Source: Cheilinus undulatus (lineage: Eukaryota; Chordata; Actinopteri; Labriformes; Labridae). From it: 64,000 nt of DNA. The translations under genes and the position numbers were made by a program. This document shows positions 46,398 through 58,985 of the stretch, one piece after another (position 1 is the stretch's first letter; each line of letters starts with the position of its first letter). Under the pieces are notes generated by a model. It saw nothing but the letters and a program-made list of their open reading frames with translations, was not told the DNA's origin and did not search any database. Location: the NCBI RefSeq assembly GCF_018320785.1, contig NC_054865.1, positions 32,798,398 through 32,862,397 of the forward strand, in the 5' to 3' direction.

Positions 46398-47758
46398 GTG
46401 AGTGTTTTTGGAAGCAGGGGTTAGTTTTAGAGACCAGAGCTGCCCATAGTATTTAAAATGCATCTTTTCCTCAGTCTGCAGCTGCACTGAATAAAGATAG
46501 ATACGTTTTTTATAAAAAAGAGAGAACTGGGAACATTTACTATGTTGCATTCAAGTTTGATAGTTAAAAAAGGCTTCACAATCCAAGTCACAATTATTTG
46601 GAAAGTCAAAAGAGCCATTGTGTCACATTATTTGTACTAAAATCGTACAAAAATACCTACATTATCTGTTTAACCCTTTAGACAAATACCTTGTCAGGGT
46701 AGTTTATAAGTATGAAGGTAAAGTAGCCTACACAGGCCTATTCAGTCATAACAAGAGCTCAATTTACTAAACCGCTAAGTTCACACCTTTAATAACACCT
46801 TTTATTCACTCTGTTTTTACTGTGCGTAGATGGCAATTATTATCTCTTAAAATAATTCTAAAAAGTTTGGATAATTACAGTTATAAAGTCTATGAGAATG
46901 TCCTCCCACATATACAAAGAAAGTGACTCACGCCTAGCCAGAGTATCTACTCTCCAATTAAAACATCTGACGTCAGACGCACTGACAAAAAGCGTGATTT
47001 CATCACAAGATAATTATTAGCTATAGAATAGATTATAGTAAATGGGGAAGACAGTGTATATGGCTTTTACTTACCTATTACAAAATGTGCTTAAAGGAAA
47101 GACTACACAAAAGTGTATAAAGTGAAGCCAAAGATTCAGAAATCATTAACTCAGTGACATGGTAAAATTAAAGCATCCAAGGTTAAGGATGAAAAAATGT
47201 TATATTATATGATATTATAAAGGTATTTACTCCCACCTACAGAGCCCATGTCATAAAATTTGTGAATTTTCATGTGAATAGAATCTTAACAGACAAGAAA
47301 AACCTATTGTGGAGCTGATTACGAGCTAAATTGTACTAAAGAAATCAGAGGAATTTTATGTGATAGGTTACAAAGCAGGGTAAGGCAGAGAGACTAGATG
47401 CATGAATGCTGGCCAGACTACAAAATATAAAATAATCTTTAAGACACATAGGGATATAGGATCAGGTTAATAGAACACTTACATAAAATATTAATAAATA
47501 ATAATAATATACAGTGAGTAAGCAGGCCTATTCTATTTGCCAAAAAGGGAAGTGATTAATGAAATAGAAGTTCATAGAGCTGAGGTCTCTCTGAGTGACT
47601 GTGTTAAACACAAACTAAAAGATTTAAATAAAAAATTAAATGTATTTTTGAAAGCTTGAATTCTGTTGTTTCTTTTGGCGAAAAATCTTGTTGATCTATT
47701 TGCTATTTTTATATCATTTGCAGTGTTATAAATCTGATAACGTGCATTTTTTTTCTAG

Positions 47759-47958
47759 AGACTGTCAGACCTACCTTTCATTGTCACAGCCAACAGAGGA
47801 GTGTGTTCCTGTCTTTGGTTATCTAGCTGTATGAGTGTTCATCGTCCGTCATAAAGCTAGATAACCGAAAGTAGGAATGAACTCCAAACTCTCTGCTGCC
47901 TGCACGGAAGAGAAGAAACAAGACAATATATGCCATTCTAAGGGATGTGACATAACAG
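47759..47958 (+). ncRNA. Predicted exon of mir-9-3 host lncRNA containing the hairpin
   Basis: A polypyrimidine tract and AG (47757-47758) precede it and a strong donor (ACAG then GTAAAT) follows at 47959-47960. The enclosed 200 bp holds the whole miR-9 precursor. Splice-site quality is read by eye; transcript evidence would be needed to confirm that the exon is used. Confidence 0.5.
47804..47886 (+). ncRNA. mir9-3: microRNA precursor mir-9 (mir-9-3 type)
   Basis: miR-9-5p lies at 47812-47834 (seed CTTTGGT) and miR-9-3p at 47851-47872 (ATAAAGCTAGATAACCGAAA plus GT). Both mature sequences appear identical to the conserved vertebrate ones, and the two arms pair across a short loop at 47835-47850. 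The flanks CCGTC before the 3p arm and AGGAATGA after it fit human mir-9-3 better than mir-9-1 or mir-9-2. Known role: neural-progenitor timing through repression of Hes, Tlx and similar targets. It stands about 6.6 kb downstream of kif7, which agrees with the human 15q neighbourhood. Confidence 0.97.
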
Positions 47959-49041
47959 GTAAATGAAAACTAAGAGGTTTTTTGTACATCATATGGGTTT
48001 AAAATCACAGCAGCCTTGGTTAGTGGATTCATGGATTTAGAAATTCTCATCAAGCCTAATCTTTGTGAAACCTTGCTGATATTCTTCATCATCTCTCAAA
48101 GAACATGTTATTCATCAATTTAGACTGATGGACAATTAAGGCAATCAGGTAGGCAATTTGGGAAAATTTCACTGTTTTCTAAATTTAAAAATTCAGTGAA
48201 AGATGGAAAATTATCTGCTTGCCAAAGCAGAAACAATTTGCCAAAATATCTTTCTATTAAATTCTGAAATACTCCTGCAAAGCCTTTAACATGCTTCAAA
48301 ATGTCATCATCAGGTTTTGAATATTTATTGAATATCTTATTCAGCTGTTTAATTTGTGAACAAATTATTAATTTATTTCATACACTAGCTGTGTCATTTT
48401 CTCAAATTGCAGTCAAACTAAGCTCAAATATTTTTTACACGATTTCTCTTCCGTGAGATTTATCATGTGGAACGACTCCACTTCAACCTCTTTGGAGTTA
48501 TTTTTGTGATTATTGATCCTACTTAGCTATTTAAAAGTAATAAATAAACAGATGAGTAACAATAACCTAAGAAAAGGAGTTTCAGACGTCATTGTACAGT
48601 CATTCGATAAACTGGCTTTCTCTCTCAAGTTTCTGTCAAACAAAACTATTGCAATAAAATACAAAACAAATCCAACATTTAACGCTGATCAGTTTTAGCA
48701 GTCATTTAATAAAACCTGTACAGTTTAGATTCTAATAATTAAAAAATACCAAGCTTCCACCACACATCAAAATAAAAACTAAGCTCTCTGCATAATACTT
48801 GGATGACTTAATGTAAGTTTTACAAATCTATTTTTATTATACTTTTTAAAAATAATAACCTGCTGCCTTTGTTACAGCAGAACTCAATGTTTGCTCTTTA
48901 TGTGCATGGCTTTGTAAGCTTTCTGATGTCGTTTAGATCCACTGTAATACATGGCTGTCTTTTTCAGCTCTACTTTCTCACAACCCTGTCGACTGACATT
49001 ACAAAAAACACATGACCAAAATTTCAAATTAAAAAAAACAT
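47959..49041. other. Downstream part of the mir-9 host locus
   Basis: AT-rich sequence; further host-transcript exons may exist but none can be set by eye. Confidence 0.35.
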
Positions 49042-49253
49042 TTATTTCTTTATTTTAGATTTATTTAGGGCTTTTAATGCCTTTGTTGGAGAGACATGAC
49101 AGTAGATAAAATCAGGAATTTGGGAGTGAAAGTTGGGAATGACATACAGGAATGGAGCCAAAGGTCAGATTCCAACCTGGACTGGTGCTTTGAGGACTGC
49201 AGCCTTTGTACGTGCTGTGCATGACTGCTCCGTCATCAACAGCCCACGTTAAA
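49042..49253 (-). repeat. tRNA-derived SINE
   Basis: Read on the minus strand, the 5' part resembles a tRNA gene: GCTGTTGATGACGGAGCAGT, then GTACAAAGGCTGCAGTCCT and a B-box-like GGTTGGAATCT (consensus GGTTCGAATCC). The body CTGTATGTCATTCCC and the tail GGCATTAAAAGCCCTAAATA match a common teleost SINE. It is diverged, so old. Confidence 0.7.
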
Positions 49254-49399
49254 CAAAGAAAAACAAAACATTCATTATTTTTCACAAACACAATTTCAGG
49301 GATTAATTCAGATAATGTTGCAGTTTTGTTTAAATGTCACACCTTGCTAACGAAGAAATAAAACATTCCCCAAACTGAACCAGTCATCTGTGTGCTAAC

Positions 49400-49700
49400 C
49401 TCTGACAGAAAGGCCTGCTCTGTACATGTGTGACTGCTTTTGTGGAAGCTCAGCCTCTCTCTGTCAGAGCATCAGTATGGAGGCCATTTTACCAGGGTCT
49501 CCCGCTGTCTGTAAAATGGTTGTTGGCACAAAGCGACCATGTTAATTGATCCATCATTTGTTTTCTGTAATCAGTCTGTAAATCCTCCTGTTGAAATAAC
49601 CTCATGTCTCTGCTGTGCTGAGTTCTGCAGCTCATTACTAAGGTCACGTAACTCACACCTTCATCATGCTGAGTGTATACAGTATGATGACCATGAATTT
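49400..49700. promoter_or_regulatory. Candidate conserved non-coding element 1
   Basis: A compact, non-repetitive, GC-richer block in AT-rich DNA about 1.5 kb after the miR-9 exon. It contains GTTAATTGATCC, GAGGCCATTTTACCAG and AAGGTCACGTAACTC (nuclear-receptor-like half-site), and has no splice-bounded frame. Conservation is not testable here; the call rests on texture and on the known enhancer-rich setting of vertebrate mir-9 genes. Confidence 0.3.
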
Positions 49701-50121
49701 AACAGAGAATGACTGAATTAGTGATTCAGTGATGATCTCATGAAAGCAGCAGAAACAGTCCTTGAACACCCTCTCAGATCCACTCTATCATTTGGCCAGC
49801 CTGATGGGCTCAAGTTCACAGAAAGAGTTTTATGGTAAATTTTAACTATAACACATACACAATCCAAATAACATACAATCAATATCTTTAAAAAATAAAC
49901 ATATAATAAACATATCAAGTTAATAAATAAATAAGATAAATGTAATTTCCCAAACCCTGATATTGTGAGGGAACTGAATAAAACACCTTTTGGCCTTTTT
50001 TTTTAGTAAAGGATGATTCCTAAAACAACTCATATATAAATATAAAACAATAAATATATAAGTTATAAAACTCATTGTATCATTCTAATATTTTTTTGTA
50101 AATTATTTTTGTCTTATTTAA

Positions 50122-50425
50122 CCCCTTAACGCCTGTTGTCACTTATTTGATACATACTTTTATGATACCTCTATCTAATCAATATGATCAATAAATTACT
50201 CAAAAAAACTTCTGAATACAATCTGATAAATGATAAAAATGCCCTCAAGTGGATTATCAGTTACCAAAAACACCTAATGAATAAAATGAGATGCTAAAAA
50301 TATATTTGTTAAATTTTATGGAAATTTTGATTTTTTAAAAATTTCAATAGAAAGTTAAATGAACATTTCAGTTCCAAAAAATTAAAATTTTCTGGCTATT
50401 ATTTACGTTTTCAGGCTTTAAGGGG
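50122..50425 (+). mobile_element. piggyBac-type MITE
   Basis: A 304-bp element flanked by TTAA on both sides (50118-50121, 50426-50429). Its ends are CCCCTTAACGCCTG and, inverted, CCCCTTAAAGCCTG, agreeing at 13 of 14 bases. TTAA target sites with C-rich termini are the hallmark of piggyBac. No coding capacity. Confidence 0.88.
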
Positions 50426-50429
50426 TTAA

Positions 50430-52600
50430 TAGTCTGATAGAAATCATTGGAATAATATTATTTAGGCCTAATTTATAAACTGAAAATCCTCTGTGCCAGT
50501 TTAGAAATAAGAAGTTAAACTTGAATAACATGAACACAGAGTAGATCATTTGGCCTCACAAGGCCCTAAATAGGACTCTTATGTGAAATATCTCATAGGC
50601 TTACTGAAATTACGATAGATTAGGAATGAACGAGCCTTTACATTTTAGTGGTAATCAGTGAGTCATTTGTAATATCTTACTTTAAATGTAATGAGCAGAG
50701 AAAGAACCAAATGTGCCCTTTTTAAGTATGGAGAACACGTGTTTTATGAATCCAAACCCATCCTTTAGCTAAAGAAGAAATAGCAAGAAATGAAGAATTG
50801 CTGAAAAATACAATAAACAGAACAAACCTTTAGTCTCAGTCGGTAGAGGCCTGCTTTTACCCAAAGGCCATCCACCTTACTGATAGGAATTCAACGTGTG
50901 TAAAAACGTAATCTCCTTTTCCCACTTTTTATAGACTACAGAATCTTCGTTTTTGCTCCAGGTTATCACAGCTTTGTAGATTTGTACCCTCCCTTCTGAT
51001 TCAAATGTAGATTCATGGACAGTTTTATAGGCACACTGTTAATAGGCCCAGTACATATAAACATTTAATATGATAGGTAATGGCTTTGTTGAATGTCCAG
51101 CCAGCTAATAACAGCCCTACTGTAGGCTACTTACCGACCGAACAGCCCGTTTATCCCGCACGTAGCTATAAAAAATAAAAAGCTGTAAATAAAAACGCTT
51201 CCTAACAAAGTCTTTGCATTAAAACCGTCATTAGCTCTCACCTTGCTTTCTTCGTCGTGGGATAAAACAGCGCTGCCAAAAAAAGAGGAGGAAAAACAGG
51301 ACTGTGGGTACAAAGATGGGAATAAAGGAAACAATCAGAGAATCCAGCAGTAATGAATAGAGGCAGACAGGCTGCTTATTAACATAATTGCATAGAAACG
51401 AGGAGCAGAGAGGATTTAAAGGCGCAGCAGCAGCTCAGCTCTCTATCTCTGTTTGGACTAAAATAAGCTAGCAGTAGTAATGTTTACAGCACGGACGCAG
51501 GAAAGTCACTAGTTAGAATTTTAGACGTAATTGTAGCATTAGATAATTTATTTTTAACGTTAGAACTTTCCTTTTAATGATTCAACCTTAAATAAAACCG
51601 TATCCTGAAATTCAAACGCTGTTTCAGGCCTTCACATTAAAAGGACGAGTAGCCTGAGAGTAAAAACACGTGGCACGTTTGCTACTATTTAGCCCCACTA
51701 GGCCTTTAAAACAATGTTTCAGATTCATCCGTCAACTATCCAAAATGCCACCCAACTTCACCTGCCTTGAAATGAATGTCAAACACCAGATTTATTTCCT
51801 ATACAATGTTCCCTGTTAAAATATTCAGAGAAATTCCCTTTAGGGATGCTTCTAGATTAGCTAAATTCAATTCAATTTGGGGGGAATATTGTATGTTTTT
51901 TATTATTCTTTTTTCCAGTTTTGTATTCATTTTTTCCATAATAGCCATAGCCTGATTTTTTTTTTAGCTTAATTAAAAAGAAAGCTTCAAAGATGTTCAA
52001 CATTTAGGCTATCTAATTAAATAAATCAAAGCAGGCCCCTGTTCCACACTGTTTAATATCCTTTCTTTTTACACATCTTGGTTGGAAAAATCAGTTTTAA
52101 AGATTTTGTTCTCTTTTCATGATACAAACACACTGGACAGAGTGGTGGCTGAGGCTTAAAATAAGAGGGGAGCTGTTTCTTTATTAGACACCAGGCTGTA
52201 ATTACAGCATCAGCTGGGGGAGGGGCTGTGAAGCTGCTGATAACATGGAGATAATAATGTATGATAATATTGAGCAGCAGTGTAAGTCAGCCTTATTAGC
52301 CTGACAAAAATGGATACTTCTTTGTCAAATTGTTACTCTTCATGCAGATGGCTCTGGCTGATTTGTACAGTTGAATGAATATCATCAAAACCAGCAATAG
52401 AACCTACATTTTTAATAACTGTGTACACATATACAGTATGCATGCACTTCCTAACAAAGAAAAATCATTACATCCCTAAGGCTGCTGGTCATATGGAAGG
52501 ATGTTTAATAGAAATGATCATAGAAGATAAATTGTTACATGTAAATTACATTTTTAAGCACAGTAGATGATTATTTTTTATGAAAATACCAGCGTCTTGT
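50430..52600. other. Gene-poor intergenic DNA
   Basis: A moderately GC-rich patch at about 51340-51460 (CATAATTGCATAGAAACG, then repeated GCAGCAGCAGCTCAGCTC) may be regulatory; nothing else recognised. Confidence 0.3.
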
Positions 52601-52614
52601 TTAGGCTGTAATTA

Positions 52615-52870
52615 ATGAACCATTAAAGCAAAGACACAAAGTGACCTGCAGCTGAAATGCATCTGCACACACGAGTGTAACTCCTGATGCACTAACACAC
52701 GTGCAGCTCCGCAGCTGCATGGGAGCCTGTTGGTAAACACTGATTCAAATTAATATTCTGATCCTGACTCCGCTCCACAATGGCTGCATTGAAAAAGAGC
52801 ACTTGACAAAGGTCTATCACCTCTCCTTCAGTGCTGTCTGTGTGAGTCTGGGGTCTCCTACCAGAATGAT
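52615..52870. promoter_or_regulatory. Candidate conserved non-coding element 2
   Basis: A dense block with an E-box (GCAGCTGAAATGCATCTG, which also holds an octamer-like ATGCAT), a second CAGCTG, CAAATTAATATT (homeodomain core) and CTTGACAAAGG (SOX-like). No coding potential beyond a short chance frame. Inferred enhancer; unverified. Confidence 0.3.
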
Positions 52871-53409
52871 GTTTGAGAAAAAGACTTTGGCCATTAGTAA
52901 ATCCAACTTTAATATCAATAGATAACATCTTTACAGATGTGTGCAGGCGTCTTTATGTCATAAATACCACAAATACACACAAAAAAATGTCTCCCATTAT
53001 ACCGAACACTGGGAGTGAATCCAAAGTTGATTTAAAGTGAAACAAAGTTAAACAAACACTACAAAGTGAAACACAAAATCACCAAATGAATCAGGTTAAA
53101 TCTTTTAAAGTTACTTGGCCTTGACTATTTTTTTAAATATATGAATGAAAGTATTGTCTAAATCTAAAAATCTTAGATCCTTAAAATTTTTATCTCATCC
53201 ATAAAAATAAGCAAGGGATGTTGTTGAGAAGACATTAAACTATACTTTAGAATATTACTGAATGATTACTTCTTTATATTTTTGCCAGATACCAAAATAA
53301 AAGCCCATTTGATTTAATTTGATCAGTTCCACTCACACAGACATCAGAGATACACAGAATAAAGTCCAGATTAACATACAGATAACTTTCAGGCACTCTC
53401 TAAGGGAAA

Positions 53410-53780
53410 GAAAAACAGCTTTTGTTGTCAATGACGGTGCCATGATAATGACCGTGAACAGGTTAAGTCCCAACAGGTCGGCCCAGCCTCATAGACCCAC
53501 CTGAGCCGTCTCCTTAAGGTGGATGATTGAATCAATGGATCATTACACCTCTGCAGCCCCCACAGCTGCATCCCTTCTTAATCTGGGAGTACATGCGATT
53601 ATCCTGCTACGGCTCGTTCTTAGCTTTGCCACAGCGACAGGGGACCTTTTCACAACTCTGTTTATTTTCCCATGGTCCACTGAGTCTGGGTGGCTCAGAC
53701 CCCTGATGTGGACCAGATGATTTTTAACAGCTTCAGTATGGAGCAAACAGGGAGTCTGAGGCAGAGAGACGACGTTGAAC
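53410..53780. promoter_or_regulatory. Candidate conserved non-coding element 3
   Basis: Non-repetitive block with CCACCTGAG (E-box), GATTGAATCAATGG, CTTAATCTGGG and GCGATTATCCTG. Chance frames run on both strands (53523-53720, 53543-53782) without family resemblance or splice logic. Regulatory inference only. Confidence 0.3.
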
Positions 53781-54234
53781 ACTTATAATATGAGACACTG
53801 AGCATTAGCTCTATAATCATGATGATTCTGATACAATTATTACAGCCAAATACAAATAATATAATATTGCAGATTCTTCATTAATATTACTATCATCAAT
53901 ACAACTTTATTATTATTGTCATTGGCTGTATTGAAAAACACAGAGATAAATTAATGTTTTATCACGAATTTAAAAAATGTATTATTGATTGAAATTAAAT
54001 TTCAAATTTAAAAATGCCTTCACAGTTGAATATTATTTTTACGAACTGGCACGACATAAATAGTTGGTCCAAATTTGTTTTTTTCTCCTGAACAGGCAAC
54101 ACGTTGATATGATTCTTACAATATAGTTTTCAGACATATTTTATAAACATAAAATGTGCATCATGAACAGGATGATGGGAACTGAATCACAGAGTTGATT
54201 TCCATTCTCTCCCGCCAGTCGCTCAGACTGTCAG

Positions 54235-54540
54235 TCAAGTTCAAGTTCACAGGGGTGGAAGTGTCTCGACTTCTCATTCACGTCTGTTGTCGCTCCACCA
54301 AGACTTCCCCCTCTCCCCCCCGAACCGTGGTCTGACTGCATGGGGCTACTGTGACAGAGGGGCTGTGGCGTTGTTATGGCGACAGGCAGGACGGCTGGGT
54401 TATGTGCTGCTGAAAAGGACAAACTGTCAGAGAGAGAGAGAGAGTCAGGTCCCCCCAACAGCTGGGAGCAGACACCCCCTCATCCCCCCACCCAGCTAAG
54501 GCCTTTCACACACCACCAAGACCCTGGGAACTCTGATAAT
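54235..54540. promoter_or_regulatory. Candidate regulatory block with an RFX-like X-box
   Basis: A C-rich block. GTTGTTATGGCGAC at 54370-54383 is close to an RFX X-box (its complement reads GTCGCC, two bases, AACAAC). A short AG run lies at about 54427-54443. Overlapping short frames on both strands look like noise from low stop density. Confidence 0.3.
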
Positions 54541-54544
54541 TTCA

Positions 54545-55929
54545 CATTCATCATCCTCACACACATGTACATATTTCTCCCTCTCACCTTGCTACATGAA
54601 GGTTCATGTGTTGTGTAATGTGAAACAAGAATAACAGTCATGTCATTTACATTTTCAATCTGACGGGCTATATGTGAGTGAGAGAGAGATTTTGTTGTTA
54701 AGATCTCATTCAACTCTGAGCATGAAAAGAGGATCATTTGCATAAACTGCATGCTGTCTGTCTGAGGGTTTTTGGGGGTGGGCACTGAGAAAAGATATGA
54801 GAGAACATGGGGAAAGAAAAAAAAAAGAAAGCCGGATGATGCATTGAGGAGCTGCAGGAAGAAAGAGGAGGTTTGAATAAGAGAGAGGGTGAAAATTGGC
54901 AAAGAAAAGGTCTTAGCATGTCTCCCAGTGGGATTAAATTGTCCTGGATCGTCTTTATATAATGTGCTGAATCTGGCAGCAGCATGGCTGCAGTGCTGAT
55001 CTCACGCCTGAACTCCATCAGACCAGAGATGATGCAACCAGTTAAAGACAAGTGTTAATGTTCAAAGATGATCCATATGACTGAGTAATAACAAATGTCC
55101 TGTTTAAGCTTAAGTTACAGAGCTGTTGGTGATTTTCTTTTTCTTCTGTGTTCTTTTTTTTTTTTTTAACTAGAAAACGACTTTCATCATCCTGACATCA
55201 CATGTCCTCATCATCTCCTCTTTATATGACATCAGTGGGTTGATCTCATGGACTCACATGGATTCATGGACTTCCCGCTCTGTGAACTGAAGCTGCAGCA
55301 AAGAAATGACTCCTGTGGCCTACATGGACTATGAATCTAAATACAGTTATAATTCAGGGGAAGATTTAGATTAACTCAACCAACAAAATTCTAAAGCAAA
55401 AATGTTCTTAACATAAAATCTATATAAATGTACTTTAAATATGTCTGTATTACTTAAGTTTGACTGAAGTTTAATTTTTGATCAGTGCCCACAGTCAAAT
55501 GCTTGACTTTGATATCTGTCAGTTTTGTTATACTGAATAAGTCTTGTAAAGATTTTTAGAGTTATATATGAAAAAGTGAACAATTTATTCACACCTCAGT
55601 ATTTAGTTAAATATGGATGAGATGTTCGATTTGAGCTGAATGAAAGTGTTGCCATATTTAATAAACTAAATGTGTGATAAATATTACAAGTGTGTATTTA
55701 TTCATTCATTGAACAGCTCAGAAAGTCAGGCCTCTATCAGTAAATTTCAGAGAAAGATAACCAATCACAGAATACAAAAGTAATATTTTTTATGCATTAT
55801 AGGGTTTCTTTGATCTTCACATTTTGGGCCTACTTCATTATTTCCACTAGCAGTAGCAGGAAACTCAGATTCTTCATTCAGTCTCAGAACATAACAGAAG
55901 CTACAACTACCACCAGGTGGTAGTTTGTG
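54545..55929. other. Intergenic DNA
   Basis: AT-rich with polyT near 55146-55166; no gene or bounded element recognised. Confidence 0.4.
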
Positions 55930-56640
55930 AAAGTGTGTGATGCTATTACCTGTTCCACCAATTTTTAACACATTTTGCCATTGTTAACACATTTTGCTGC
56001 TTTTCAACCATTTTTTAAAATTCTTGCCGCTGTGAACCAATTTTTGCTGCTTTTCACCAACGTGTGCAACTTCTTTTTGCCACTTTTGAACAATTTTGAT
56101 GTTATGTGCTGCTTTTTCCACTCTTAGCCGGATTTTTTTCTGCTTTTCACCTATTTTGCAACTTCTCTTTGCCAGTCTTAATCCATGTTTGCCTCTTTTT
56201 TTTTTCCATTTTGCTACTTTTCACCATTTTTTTTAATCATTTTGCCACTCTTAACCCATTGTGCTGCTACTGATTTATTTTTACAGATTATTTTGTGTCA
56301 ATCTTAAAACATTTTTTCCACGTTTAGCTATTTGGTTGCTTTGACCCATGTTTACACTAAAAGAATTTTTCCCACTGTCAACCCATCTTTCTACTTTCCC
56401 CCCATTTTGCCACTGTTAAACAATTTTGCTGCTTTTCACCCATTTTGCCACTTCTTTTTGCCATTTTAACCAATTTTGCTCCTTTTACGAGTTTTTGCTA
56501 CTTCTTTTTGCTATTCCTATCCAATTTTTGCTGCTTTTTCACTAATATCCTATTTCTGCAACTTCATTTTGCCAATCTTAATCTACTTGCAACTTTCTGC
56601 CCATTTACACTACTTTTTAAGACTTTTTTTTCCAAACAAT
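55930..56640 (-). repeat. Degenerate tandem repeat, large array
   Basis: About 700 bp of loosely repeated pyrimidine-rich units such as TTTTGCCACTTTTAACCATT and TTTGCTGCTTTTCACC. Read in reverse complement, the unit is GGTTAAAAGTGGCAAAA, the same as in the shorter array at 4715-5015. Units vary in length (about 20-30 bp) and are heavily mutated, so the array is old. Open frames across it are by-products of low complexity. Confidence 0.65.
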
Positions 56641-57690
56641 AACTCAATTCTTTACCATTTAAGTTGTCTCAGTTTCTTTGACTTTATTTTCTGGTATCCT
56701 GATGGTTGTGCCTATCATTGCTTAGCTCTGAAGTCTGATATTACTTTCCATAACCATTTATATCAGTGTGTCCATCCAAATAGAATGCATTACCATTAAA
56801 AAGGAAATTCTATTTTGAGATAAGGGGTACATTTTGAAAAAGGCTATATTGTACTACAGCATAAATAAATAAAAATCATTTTCACTTTTTTGCTTGAAAG
56901 GGTGGTTACTATCCAGGTTAAAAGATGAAACATGGTTAACTCACATTAATTAGACCATGAATTTGCTGATCTCCGTGGGTCCCTAGTTTGGCTTGGCCTC
57001 TTGTGGACAGCCTATAGTAGTGGGACAAGCAAGGGATGAGCACAAGGCCTAATGACCTAGACCGTCAAGATCTAATGAGTTCATCCGTTAGTCAGAATAG
57101 ACGTTAATACAAAGTTTGAAGATGACTCCTCAAAAAATTCTTGAGCTGTTGTTTTCACAAGCAAGGAATAAACTTAAGGCCAAATGTATTTGACCTTCAA
57201 AATGGAATCGGTTCATTGTTTGGTCAGAATGGGGGTTTGAGCAGAGTCTTGAGAGAACCCTGCAACCCGAATTTGAGGTTAACAAGAAAGTGATGAACAT
57301 GAGGCTCGGTGACTTTTACTCGAGTCAGATAGACATTTGAGCATTAAAACAGTGCACCTCCGCTCTCAGAAACCACCAGCACAGAGTTATGAAAGAGGAA
57401 ATACACTCCAGTCCCCGCACTAACAAGAAGGGGAACATAGATATGAGAAGGCCTTAGCTACATCAATGACAAAAAGCACAATTAAGTTTTTAATTAAATG
57501 TGACTGCATCCATTCATACTGTTTTTCATGTAAAATCAAACAATCGAGAGGCTGAGTTTTAGGCACAATATTCACCTGTGACTTATCTATTGAGCAACCA
57601 AACATTTAACTCTCCATTGAAATGACCATCAGATCATTTAAAATGACATTGCTTTGAAACAACTGTTGCTTTCCTATTCATAACATGCAT
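56641..57690. other. Intergenic DNA
   Basis: No gene, RNA or bounded repeat recognised. The 56980-57300 part has higher complexity but no frame of note. Confidence 0.4.
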
Positions 57691-57694
57691 TACA

Positions 57695-57970
57695 TGTGAC
57701 ACACAGACAGACTGGATTGGACAGCCTGTCCGGTTGAAGATTAGCGACCTTCCTCCCACATTGTAAAGACCTCGTGTCCACAGAGTGTCGACCTGCTGCC
57801 GGACACAGAGAGTCATGACCTTTCACTCTCCTGGGACACAGTCTGACCCGGCACAAGCCTGCGGACAGACTCAAAGACCTCTGTGAGTTTTTAAGGCCTT
57901 TATTACTGCACTTTTGAGTTTCCTTTTCTCCATTTCCACAGCGACCTCTATAATGTCCTAACTTGACAAG
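57695..57970. promoter_or_regulatory. Candidate conserved non-coding element 4
   Basis: A unique, CG-bearing block (GTGTCGACCTGCTGCCGGAC, AGTCATGACCTTTCACTC) set in AT-rich DNA. There is no coherent coding exon. Regulatory role inferred from texture only. Confidence 0.25.
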
Positions 57971-58639
57971 CCAAATACTCCGGTGTATGGAAATCATGCA
58001 ACATGTAAAATAGAATACGAGGGTCCAACACAGGATAGTTCACAAGTTTCACAGATTTTTTTTAGTTGAGAGGCCTAGTTTTATACATCATGTTACCATT
58101 TAGTTGACATTACATGCTGATAAATAAAAACCTAAAGTTGGTGGAAAACTTTTGATCAGAAAATATATTTCAGCTGGCTCAAATGAAGAAGATGCTCCAA
58201 CTATTTCCCCCATAAAATGTTGGATCAACTAAAATCTGTATGTTTTCTTGGTGTGTACCTTACATAACTTAAAAAACTCAATATAATGTGTTGTATCAAC
58301 TAGTTTAGTTAGCAAAACTGCTCCAAATAATTCATCATTTATCCACATAATAGCATAATTGTACTTTTGTCTGTAGTAAAGAGAAAGAAAATCTGAATTG
58401 TGTCTTAAGAAAAGTGAAGTATGCATTGAAATCTATGTTTTAATCCGTCTTTTCATCTTCATCTGCAGGCTGTTGTTTATATCATTGCACATTAAGCCCA
58501 AGTTGAGTGAAATATTATAATAATAAAGGAACATTTCTTATCATGTGGAGAGCTTTTAAACTTTTGATCACAGTTGAGATTTTACTTTGTATCATTTCCA
58601 AATCTGTTTCAATCAGTGCAAACTTCCATTGATGTCTAA

Positions 58640-58985
58640 GTAGTATGTGTACAGTGTTAGAGCTGTATGCAGTCTTGGTCCTTTTTGTTCCTTTTGCCCG
58701 CCTGTAGTCTGTTGAGCTTGTTAGGTAATGCTGATTTTCAATGAGGTGTACCTGCTTAAAACCCTGTCATGACTTCAGACGATAGACCTCTGTGGGGCTT
58801 TTGTTTGCATTTTATTAGTTGATTTTTATTTATATGAATGATTTTTTTTACCTTGTGCCTTGAAATGTTTTATATTTTAATGCTGTGTTTTTGCTCTAAA
58901 TGTAATAAATATCTTGTTTTTTCCTCTGTAAAGCACTTTAAATTGCTGTATATATGAATGGTGCTCTATAAATGAAGTTTCTTCA
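58640..58985 (+). repeat. L2-like LINE 3' tail
   Basis: The end CTGTAAAGCACTTTAAATTG, then GGTGCTCTATAAATGAA, is the signature 3' terminus of vertebrate L2-type LINEs (usual form: TAAAGCACTTTG...GTGCTATATAAAT). Upstream AT-rich sequence fits the 3' UTR. No reverse-transcriptase frame remains. Confidence 0.5.

Noticed and set aside
54231-54902. Several overlapping frames of 70-140 codons on both strands
   Set aside because: No initiation context, splice sites or family resemblance; low stop density in C-rich and purine-rich sequence explains them.
56445-56799. Phenylalanine/leucine-rich frames that look like membrane proteins
   Set aside because: They translate the low-complexity pyrimidine-rich tandem repeat at 55930-56640.
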